Assembly: GCA_029255645.1 (NCBI GenBank)
Contig: JANLJE010000004.1
Location: 45,401 to 109,400 of the forward strand
Source of the DNA: Comamonadaceae bacterium
GTDB taxonomy: Bacteria; Pseudomonadota; Gammaproteobacteria; Burkholderiales; Rhodocyclaceae
Length of the DNA: 64,000 nucleotides
Direction of reading: 5' to 3'
Part shown: positions 58,440 through 64,000 of the stretch, piece after piece
Layout: each line of letters begins with the position of its first letter
Numbering within the stretch: the first letter of the stretch is position 1
The notes under the pieces: generated by a model
What the model was told of the DNA's origin: nothing
The model's input: only the letters and a program-made list of their open reading frames with translations
The model's database searches: none
Made by a program: the position numbers and the translations under genes

Positions 58440-58828
58440 AAGCCGCCCAGGGAACTCACCACCCCACGCCCGCCCTGGTTGAACACCTGGGTATAAACCA
58501 TGGTGGTCGCCACATCCTTGTGCCCCAACAGCTCCTGCACGAAGCGAATGTCGAAACCGCTTTCGAGCAGGGGTGGCAAAGGAATGGCGCAAGGCATGGG
58601 GGTGGCCAGCTTGGCAATGCCCGCCGCCTGCACCGCCCGCTTCATGGGGGGAAAGCACCACCGGCAAACAGGTAGGCCGCTTGGCCTGCACCCTCTGATC
58701 CAGCCAGGGCAAATCCTGGGCCGGCACCTCCCGGTACAAGCACAACCACGCCGAAAGCGCCTGATTCTGGGTCGCAGCCGCCACCTGCCCCTGCTCCGCC
58801 AGATGCGTCAAAAACACCACAATCTGTG
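58440..58828 (-). pseudogene. Decayed integron integrase (intI)
   Basis: On the minus strand, two blocks of an integron integrase remain. Block one reads [55 protein letters not shown], the N-terminal SAM-like domain pattern of IntI. Block two, after the loss of about 140 residues including the central part, reads [16 protein letters not shown], then HALRHSFAT in a shifted frame, then [20 protein letters not shown] and [20 protein letters not shown]. Two small compensating indels surround HALRHSFAT. The N-terminus is missing where the transposase fragment begins. It cannot be active. The catalytic His-x-x-Arg box (HALRH) is still recognisable. It abuts the CHASE2 gene's end. Confidence 0.85.
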
Positions 58829-58829
58829 G

Positions 58830-58958
58830 GTGGAAATTGGCACCGACATGACAGCCTTCGGTACGCCGGATCGCCTGGCCTCCTGGGTCGGCATCTGTCC
58901 CGGCAATAACGAGTCCGCCGGCAAACGAAAGTCCGGCCATATTCGCAAGGGCAATCTC
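58830..58958 (+). pseudogene. IS110-family transposase C-terminal fragment
   Basis: In one frame VEIGTDMTAFGTPDRLASWV, GICPGNNESAGKRKSGHIRK and GN appear. These are the conserved Transposase_20 end of IS110/IS116/IS902 family transposases (GxDxSRF...HLASWAGLCPGNNESAGKR). The frame is cut on both sides: it starts against the decayed integrase and ends before the antitoxin gene. IS ends are not recognisable. Confidence 0.85.
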
Positions 58959-58975
58959 TTACGGAGGACTGCCAA

Positions 58976-59233
58976 ATGGCAAATGTACATGTAAGAAACC
59001 TGCCTGATGCCGTGCATCGTGCGCTTCGCGTGCGTGCCGCACTTCATGGCCGCAGCACAGAGGCCGAAATCCGCGACATTCTGGACATCGCCACCCGGCC
59101 GCCAGAACGCGTCAAACTGGGTTCCCTGCTGGCATCCATCGCCCGCGAGGCGGGCCCGCTGACCGATGAAGAAGTCGCCCTGTTTGAGAGTATGCGCGAC
59201 AAGACGCCGGCCGAGCCGATGAGGTTTGAATGA
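58976..59233 (+). CDS. FitA-like ribbon-helix-helix antitoxin
   Basis: 85 residues, MANVHVRNLPDAVHRALRVR; typical of FitA/VapB-type antitoxins (VRNLPDAVHRALRVRAALHGRS-like N-terminus, STEAEIRDILDIA). The C-terminal half, LTDEEVALFESMRDKTPAEP, would wrap the toxin. CGGAGG lies ahead. The stop overlaps the toxin start (ATGA). The toxin downstream is truncated, so this antitoxin may be an orphan. Confidence 0.88.
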   Translation: MANVHVRNLPDAVHRALRVRAALHGRSTEAEIRDILDIATRPPERVKLGSLLASIAREAGPLTDEEVALFESMRDKTPAEPMRFE

Positions 59234-59460
59234 TCGTCCTCGATACCAAAGTCATCTCCGAGTTGTGGAAGGTTGACCCGGATTCCAACGTGCTGGCGTG
59301 GATTGATGCTCAGGCTATTGAAACGCTCTATCTGTCTGCCGTTACAGTCGCAGAGCTGCGCTACGGCCTTGCAACGATGCCACATGAAAAAGGGTCAGGG
59401 TCATTTAATTTCTCAGGGCCTCCGCACTGCGCGCTACAGCGCCGCTCAACTTCACGTTAG
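59230..59460 (+). pseudogene. Truncated FitB/VapC-like PIN toxin
   Basis: The first ~54 residues match PIN toxins (MIVLDTKVISELWKVDPDSN, LAWIDAQAIETLYLSAVTVA, ELRYGLATMP) of about 138 residues. Asn at the usual DTN is Lys (DTK). At MPHEK the homology stops and the frame reads through palindromic sequence (GSGSFNFSGP...) to TAG at 59460. The two distal acidic catalytic residues are absent, so no ribonuclease activity is expected. Confidence 0.85.
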
Positions 59461-59520
59461 CCACCAATACCCTGAGAGGTCGATTGACATTTTGGGGTCA
59501 TACCCCGTGCCCTGACCCTT
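59390..59520. mobile_element. MITE-like palindromic element, about 131 bp
   Basis: The ends are an 11-bp inverted repeat, AAGGGTCAGGG (59390-59400) and CCCTGACCCTT (59510-59520). Inside lies an 8-bp inverted pair, TCTCAGGG (59411-59418) and CCCTGAGA (59470-59477), and a GCGC-rich stem about 59428-59442. It begins exactly where the toxin homology stops. I see no target duplication. A short 12-bp tandem pair (CTGACCCTTCGT, 59512-59535) continues beyond its right end. The 59536-59654 stretch shows no gene that I can support. Confidence 0.6.
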
Positions 59521-59654
59521 CGTCTGACCCTTCGTATATGGCCGCCCCAAGATCTGCCCTTCGGCCGAAGCTTCAAGATTGGCTTCGGAATGAATCGCCC
59601 TGCTTTTATAGACAACCGGATGCCCGCCGGGCTCGGTTGTCAGCCCATCAAGCC

Positions 59655-60242
59655 TCAACGAATGCGGATGACTACCCGGCGGTTGCGGGGTTCGGCAACT
59701 TCATCGCCGGTCTTGACCAGCAATTCCCGTTCGCCCCGGCCAGCCACTTCCACGGCGCCGGGGTCGATGCCTTCGGCCTTCAGTGCCTCGCGCATGGCCG
59801 ATGCACGCTCCAGGGACAGGGCATCGTTGCCGCGCAGATCACCGACGGTATCCGTATGGCCGACGATCAGCATTTCCGCCACGGGCCGGCTGGCCAGTTC
59901 CTGGCGGACGGCCTGGAATTGCGCCCGGGATTCCGGCGTCAGCTCGCTGCTGCCTTCGAGAAAATACAGCACGAAACTCACCGGACGGGGCGGCATCTGG
60001 GCCAGCACGGCACCAAAGCGTTCCTGCACCGCTGCGGCCGGCATGGTGGTGGCCGTCAGGCTGCCGCCCTGGCGCTGCACCGCTTCATAGGGTTGATCGA
60101 GCACCTGTTGCTGCCCGCCGGACCGTATCACCAGAGCGCTGGGTTTGCCATCGGGCTCGGGCAACAGCACCACCCGTTCGCTGACGCAGGCCGAGAGCCC
60201 GAGGCAGGCCAGCACGGCCCACAACGACTTATTCGGTTTCAT
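59655..60242 (-). CDS. OmpA-family lipoprotein
   Basis: 195 residues from MKPNKSLWAVLACLGLSACV (ATG at 60242), with a lipobox LSAC and mature Cys at position 19. The C-terminal peptidoglycan-binding OmpA domain includes MLIVGHTDTVGDLRGNDALS and ends NRRVVIRIR. GGAGG is better spaced for this ATG than for the one two codons upstream. The gene starts inside the last 14 bases of the FecR-domain gene, so they are coupled. Likely an outer-membrane or periplasmic partner in envelope sensing. Confidence 0.92.
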   Translation of the reverse strand: MKPNKSLWAVLACLGLSACVSERVVLLPEPDGKPSALVIRSGGQQQVLDQPYEAVQRQGGSLTATTMPAAAVQERFGAVLAQMPPRPVSFVLYFLEGSSELTPESRAQFQAVRQELASRPVAEMLIVGHTDTVGDLRGNDALSLERASAMREALKAEGIDPGAVEVAGRGERELLVKTGDEVAEPRNRRVVIRIR

Positions 60243-60681
60243 GGGCATTCACCTCCAGGGCAAATTCGGTTCCCCGCACCCCGAGGATGCTGTTGGGGGT
60301 ATGGAACTCCACGGTTTCCGGCGAAGTCTTGGCCAGCTTGCCGGTAACGACCGCCAGGCGGCCCCGTTTCACGGTGGTCCGCATGGCTCCCTGATGGGTC
60401 GTCTGGTCGAAGCTGAACTTGTCCAGGCTGAGCAGGGAATTGGCACCGGCCGAGAGCAGGGTTTCATCCTTGAGGGTGATGCCCACGGCACCGTCGCTGC
60501 CGGTACGTACCTTGTCGGCCACGAAGATGGCCATGCCCGGCCCGGCCTTCAGCCTTTCGCTGCCACGTTCCACCTGGACCTGACCACTCACCCGTTTCAC
60601 GGTCCCCGCCGATTCGGCGGCTAAAAGATGATTCGCTGACCATACAAACAGAGTTGCCAGCAGCCATTGTGGTTTAATCAT
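60229..60681 (-). CDS. Periplasmic FecR-domain protein
   Basis: 150 residues. A signal peptide (MIKPQWLLATLFVWSANHLL...AA) is followed by a FecR-type domain: VERGSERLKAGPGMAIFVAD, VRTGSDGAVGITLKDETLLS, KRGRLAVVTGKL and TPNSILGVRGTEFALEV. It has no transmembrane anchor or N-terminal anti-sigma domain, so it is a periplasmic FecR rather than an anti-sigma factor. GGGAGG is eight bases ahead of the ATG. Its start codon overlaps on the other strand with that of the RsbW-like gene. Confidence 0.92.
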   Translation of the reverse strand: MIKPQWLLATLFVWSANHLLAAESAGTVKRVSGQVQVERGSERLKAGPGMAIFVADKVRTGSDGAVGITLKDETLLSAGANSLLSLDKFSFDQTTHQGAMRTTVKRGRLAVVTGKLAKTSPETVEFHTPNSILGVRGTEFALEVNAHETE

Positions 60682-61123
60682 GTTTGTATTCCTCCCTCAA
60701 ACTGCACAATTGACAAGACAAGAACACTTGCGAGTGACAGCCCAACACCAGCAGCTGACTTCGGTCATGAACTGGCTGGAGTATAGCGGTAGCCAACTGG
60801 AACTGGACTCACAATTACTGCTCCGTTTGCAACTGGTGACGGAAGAGCTTTTCCTCAATACCCTGCAGCATGGCTACGGCCAAGCCTGCGATGCCCCTAT
60901 CGAGTTGAGCCTGACGGAAGAGGCCGGCCAGGTGCGGCTGACCTACTCGGACCGGGCGCCGGCCTTTGACCCCCGCAACCAGCCCGCCCGGCAAAACCCG
61001 GAACAGGCAGGGGCCGGTCTCGCCCTGATCTGCCAGCTGCCGGACAAGGTGGATTACCAGCGCCGGGACGGCTGCAACCTGATCTGCCTGCGCTTTGGCA
61101 CCCCCTCCAGAATCCAGGATTGA
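60680..61123 (+). CDS. RsbW/SpoIIAB-like anti-sigma ATPase (HATPase_c_2)
   Basis: 147 residues. GHKL ATP-binding residues are visible: N-box EELFLNTLQHGYG (E55, E56, N60, H64), G1 box YSDRAPAFDPRN and G2 box GAGLALIC. These proteins phosphorylate STAS antagonists and bind a partner. The first ATG (60680) overlaps the divergent FecR start codon and has no ribosome site; downstream starts in-frame (TTG at about 60713 or GTG at about 60737) are possible. The stop lies 5 bases before the glucan synthase start, so the two are co-expressed. No sigma factor gene is nearby. Confidence 0.9.
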   Translation: MFVFLPQTAQLTRQEHLRVTAQHQQLTSVMNWLEYSGSQLELDSQLLLRLQLVTEELFLNTLQHGYGQACDAPIELSLTEEAGQVRLTYSDRAPAFDPRNQPARQNPEQAGAGLALICQLPDKVDYQRRDGCNLICLRFGTPSRIQD

Positions 61124-61128
61124 CCCCC

Positions 61129-63735
61129 ATGAAACACTTGTTCCAGTTCTTGCTCCGCCTGGGCAGCGCCCTGCTCATCGCGGGATTCGTCGCTTTTGTC
61201 CAGTACGCACTCTGGGATTTTGCCAACAGCAACCAACCCATCGCCGATGCAGAGCAGGAGGTGAAGGGCTTTGCCTACAGCGGCTACCAACGCCACCAGA
61301 GCCCCCTGACCGCCGACTACCCCAGCCTCGATGAACTGACGGGTGACGTGGACCTGCTGGCCCAGTATACCAACCGGCTGCGCACCTACAGCAGCCTGGA
61401 CAATGCGGCAGTAGTGCCCCTGGCCGGGTTTCGCGGCCTCAAGGTGACCCACGGCATCTGGCTGGACCGGGACGAGGAGAAAAACGCCCGGGAGGTGGCA
61501 GCCGGCATCCAGATCGCCCGCCAGTACAAACACGTGGAACGACTCATCGTCGGCAACGAATCCCTCCTGCGTCAGGACATGAAGCCGGACACCCTGATCC
61601 CCCTGCTCGAACAAGTCAGGAAGGCCACCAGAAAACCTGTTTCCACCGCCGAACCCTGGCATGTCTGGCTGAAGTATCCGGAACTGGCAAAGCACGTCGA
61701 TTTCATCACCGTGCACCTGCTGCCCTACCACGAGGGCCTGCCCGTCGAAAAAGCCCTGGACTACGCCATGCAGCGTTACGACGAGTTGGCCAAGGCCTTC
61801 CCCAGGAAGAAGATCGTCATCGGCGAAATCGGCTGGCCCAGCCGGGGGCCCGTCATCGAGGCCGCCGTAGCCTCGCGGGCCAATGAGGCGCTGTTCATCC
61901 GCAGCTTCCTGGCTTCGGAACGGACACTGAAGCTCGATTACTACATCATGGAAGCCATCGACCAGCCCTGGAAGATGGAACTGGAAGGCTGGGCGGGGGC
62001 CTACTGGGGCGTCTTCAACGCCGACCGGGAGCCGAAATTCTCCCTGGAAGGCGCCGTGCCCCGGGACATCCGCTGGCAGAGCAAGGCCTACAACGCATCT
62101 CTTTACGCCTTTGCCCCGATGCTGCTGATCGGCCTGCTGCTGGGTAGCTGGAGCTTCATGGGCCGTCTGTGGCTGGCGATCCTGGTCCAGGCCTGCGTCA
62201 CGACCCTGGTGCTGGGCATCAACGTGCCCGCCGACTACTACCTGAGTCAGCGGGACCTGGTGGGCCTGTCCCTGCTGATTGCCGCCACCCTGATCACCAT
62301 TTCCGTGCTGCTGGCCCATGGCTACGAATTCGGGGAGGTGCTGTTCAAGAACGTCTGGAAGCGCCGCTTCACGCCCCTGCCGCCCCTGCCGCCGGAACAG
62401 GAACCCTTCGTCTCCATCCACCTGGCCTGCTACAACGAACCGCCGGAGATGGTGATCGAGACCATCGACAGCCTGGCCGCCATGAATTACCACCATTTCG
62501 AAGTGCTGGTGGTCGACAACAATACGGCCGACGAGGCCCTGTGGAAGCCGGTGGAAGCCCATATGGCGACGCTGGGCCCCAACTTCCGCTTCTTTCACCT
62601 GCGTCCCTGGCCGGGCTTCAAGGCCGGCGCCCTCAATTTCGCCCTGAAGCAGACCGATCCCCGGGCAGAAGTGGTGGGGGTGGTGGATGCGGACTATGTG
62701 GTGTCCCCGGACTGGCTCGCCACCCTCGTTCCCCATTTCGTGGAAGCCCCGGACGTGGCCGTGGTCCAGGCGCCCCAGGCCCACCGCAACTGGGAGCACC
62801 AGCCCTTCCGGCGCATGTGCAACTGGGAATTCGAAGGTTTCTTCCGCATCGGCATGCACCATCGCAACGAGCGTAACGCCCTGATCCAGCATGGCACCAT
62901 GACCCTGGTGCGCAGGAAACCCCTGGACGATCTGGGCGGCTGGTCGGAGTGGTGCATCTGCGAGGATTCGGAACTGGGCCTGCGCCTGCTGCGCCAGGGC
63001 TTTGACACCCGCTACGTGGACCATGTGCTGGGCAAGGGCCTCACCCCCGCCGACTTTTCCGCCATCAAGAGCCAGCGCTTCCGCTGGGCCTTTGGCGCCA
63101 TGCAGATCCTGAAGGCCCACCTGCCCGCCCTGCTGGGCCCGAGCCAGCTCAACATCGCCCAGCGCTACCATTTCCTCACCGGCTGGTTCTCCTGGTTTGG
63201 CGATGCCCTGCAGCTCGTCTTCACCTTCGCCTCGCTGATCTGGACCCTCCTGATCCTGATGGCGCCCAAGTCCTTCGGCCTGCCGGTCGTGCTGCTGGTC
63301 GTGCCCATGCTCGGCTTCATGGCCTTCAAGGCGGCCCTGGGGCCGATCCTCTACCGCCGCACCATGGACTGCCCCTGGGTGGACATCGCCGGCGCCTCGC
63401 TGCTCTCGGCCGGCATCTCCCACGCCATCGCCCGGGGCATCTTCGCCGGCATCTTCAAGAAAAAGGGAGAATTCGTGGTCACCCCCAAGGGCTGGAAAGC
63501 CAAGGGCGGCCTCGCTTTCTTCACTCCCATCCGGGAAGAAATGGGCCTCCTGGTCGCCCTGTTGCTGGGCGCCTGGATCGTCGCCTTCGGCCTGGGAGCC
63601 CAAGACCCGGCGGCCAAGGCCTGGATCGCCGTACTGCTGCTCGAAACCATCCCCTACTGGGCCGCCCTGGGCTGCCAGATCGCCGCCTACTGGCCGGAAA
63701 AGCAGCCCGAGCCCAAGGCCAGCCCGCAAGCCTGA
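61129..63735 (+). CDS. GH17-GT2 membrane beta-glucan synthase (NdvB-like)
   Basis: 868 residues from MKHLFQFLLRLGSALLIAGF (ATG at 61129). A signal-anchor helix is followed by a GH17-like domain (about 35-320) with the acid/base in VGNES (about residue 141) and the nucleophile in IGEIGWPSRG (about 231). Two or three helices lead to a family-2 glycosyltransferase (about 425-660) with VSIHLACYNEPPEMV, VDNNT, VDADYVVSPDWL (DxD), CICEDSELGLRLL and QRFRW. Five or so further helices end the protein. The arrangement matches NdvB-type enzymes that make cyclic beta-1,3/1,6-glucans or glucosylated periplasmic polymers. No bcsB-like genes are here. It is co-translated with the RsbW-like ATPase. Confidence 0.92.
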   Translation: MKHLFQFLLRLGSALLIAGFVAFVQYALWDFANSNQPIADAEQEVKGFAYSGYQRHQSPLTADYPSLDELTGDVDLLAQYTNRLRTYSSLDNAAVVPLAGFRGLKVTHGIWLDRDEEKNAREVAAGIQIARQYKHVERLIVGNESLLRQDMKPDTLIPLLEQVRKATRKPVSTAEPWHVWLKYPELAKHVDFITVHLLPYHEGLPVEKALDYAMQRYDELAKAFPRKKIVIGEIGWPSRGPVIEAAVASRANEALFIRSFLASERTLKLDYYIMEAIDQPWKMELEGWAGAYWGVFNADREPKFSLEGAVPRDIRWQSKAYNASLYAFAPMLLIGLLLGSWSFMGRLWLAILVQACVTTLVLGINVPADYYLSQRDLVGLSLLIAATLITISVLLAHGYEFGEVLFKNVWKRRFTPLPPLPPEQEPFVSIHLACYNEPPEMVIETIDSLAAMNYHHFEVLVVDNNTADEALWKPVEAHMATLGPNFRFFHLRPWPGFKAGALNFALKQTDPRAEVVGVVDADYVVSPDWLATLVPHFVEAPDVAVVQAPQAHRNWEHQPFRRMCNWEFEGFFRIGMHHRNERNALIQHGTMTLVRRKPLDDLGGWSEWCICEDSELGLRLLRQGFDTRYVDHVLGKGLTPADFSAIKSQRFRWAFGAMQILKAHLPALLGPSQLNIAQRYHFLTGWFSWFGDALQLVFTFASLIWTLLILMAPKSFGLPVVLLVVPMLGFMAFKAALGPILYRRTMDCPWVDIAGASLLSAGISHAIARGIFAGIFKKKGEFVVTPKGWKAKGGLAFFTPIREEMGLLVALLLGAWIVAFGLGAQDPAAKAWIAVLLLETIPYWAALGCQIAAYWPEKQPEPKASPQA

Positions 63736-63744
63736 AATTGACAG

Positions 63745-63783
63745 GCAGCACGGATGCGCATAGGGTGCGCGCATTCGTGCTGC
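63745..63783. promoter_or_regulatory. 15-bp dyad between the glucan synthase gene and ccdA
   Basis: GCAGCACGGATGCGC and GCGCATTCGTGCTGC form a 15-bp stem with one G-T pair and a 9-base loop. It lies 10 bases after the synthase stop and 15 bases before the antitoxin ATG. It could terminate the synthase gene or be the operator of the toxin-antitoxin pair. Confidence 0.55.
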
Positions 63784-63798
63784 GCCGGAGTGTCCGCC

Positions 63799-64000
63799 AT
63801 GACTTCCCCCGTCAAGAAAGCCACCAACCTCAGCCTGCGGGTGGATCTGCTCGAAGAAGCCCGGGCCCGCAAGATCAATCTTTCCCAGATGCTGGACACC
63901 GCCTTGCAGGCCGAACTGAAGAAAGAGCGGGAAGCCGAATGGCTGGCCCGGAACCAGGCGGCCATCGAGGCCTATAACCGTGAAGTCGCAGAACAAGGTC
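63799..64000 (+). CDS. CcdA-like antitoxin (3' end beyond window)
   Basis: 67 codons in the window without a stop. MTSPVKKATNLSLRVDLLEE then ARARKINLSQMLDTALQAEL is the ribbon-helix-helix of CcdA, and WLARNQAAIEAYNREVAEQG is the toxin-binding tail. CcdA proteins are about 72-85 residues, so little is missing. The matching CcdB toxin should be just outside. The dyad just upstream could be its operator. Confidence 0.85.
   Translation, partial: MTSPVKKATNLSLRVDLLEEARARKINLSQMLDTALQAELKKEREAEWLARNQAAIEAYNREVAEQG

Noticed and set aside
61054..63996. A 980-codon minus-strand frame opposite the glucan synthase
   Set aside because: The plus strand encodes intact GH17 and GT2 motifs; the minus frame has none and overlaps the RsbW-like and ccdA genes.

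Overview
This is a high-GC chromosomal segment packed with genes on both strands. It most resembles a betaproteobacterium of the order Rhodocyclales (Azospira/Dechloromonas-like). The reasons are the rpsF-priB-rpsR-rplI-dnaB order, an argD-argF-argG cluster with a DUF3579 gene, DUF2788 and PpnP next to argG, an alaA-hom-thrC run, a RegB/RegA pair beside a cytochrome bd operon, and a CobD/CbiB-like protein next to a CoA pyrophosphatase. This assignment rests on gene content and order as I recognise them; I could not run a search.

Layout. 1-6084 (minus): a four-gene operon of ATP-grasp, alpha-E, the Anbu proteasome-like hydrolase and a transglutaminase-DUF2126 protein (cut by the window edge). 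6308-7918: an Aer-like PAS chemoreceptor. 8042-11754: a thiolase, then a CobD-like protein, a Nudix CoA pyrophosphatase, an unknown 85-residue protein and a retropepsin-like protease. 11774-12487: a glutamine amidotransferase. 12795-17277: YajQ, PpnP, DUF2788 and arginine biosynthesis. 17479-22107: DUF3579, then a sigma-54 activator facing an acetaldehyde-type dehydrogenase plus DUF779. 22142-26299: RluA, Tas and sulfate adenylyltransferase CysDN. 26484-35396: RegBA facing cydABX-cydDC. 35472-41956: ArfB, ProQ-like, a small Cys-rich protein, a glutamate-synthase-domain protein, NadC, ThrC and an unknown polytopic membrane protein. 42026-49394: Hom, AlaA, an Mth938-like protein, a degenerate ArnD-like protein, Bcp, PhoH-PIN and a second transglutaminase-like protein. 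49428-54888: DnaB, the ribosomal protein operon and a YgiQ-type radical SAM protein. 54972-63735: a regulatory and exopolysaccharide region. 63799 to the end: a CcdA-like antitoxin.

The most interesting region is 54972-63735. STAS, a metallo-beta-lactamase-fold protein and a CHASE2-PP2C phosphatase form one translationally coupled operon. About 2 kb further on, an RsbW-like ATPase is coupled to a GH17-GT2 beta-glucan synthase (NdvB-like) and faces a FecR-domain protein plus an OmpA-type lipoprotein. Together these look like a periplasm-sensing partner-switch that controls glucan production. The two halves are separated by mobile debris: a decayed integron integrase, an IS110-family transposase fragment, and a FitAB-type toxin-antitoxin pair whose toxin is truncated at a small palindromic element.

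Other notable points: an ArnD-family protein that has lost its metal and catalytic residues; a transglutaminase-like protein whose nucleophile Cys is Ser; priB apparently starting at CTG and cydD lacking a usual start; a 16-bp perfect hairpin after cydX; and a recurring habit of short (9-14 bp) tandem repeats sitting exactly at or just after stop codons at six places.
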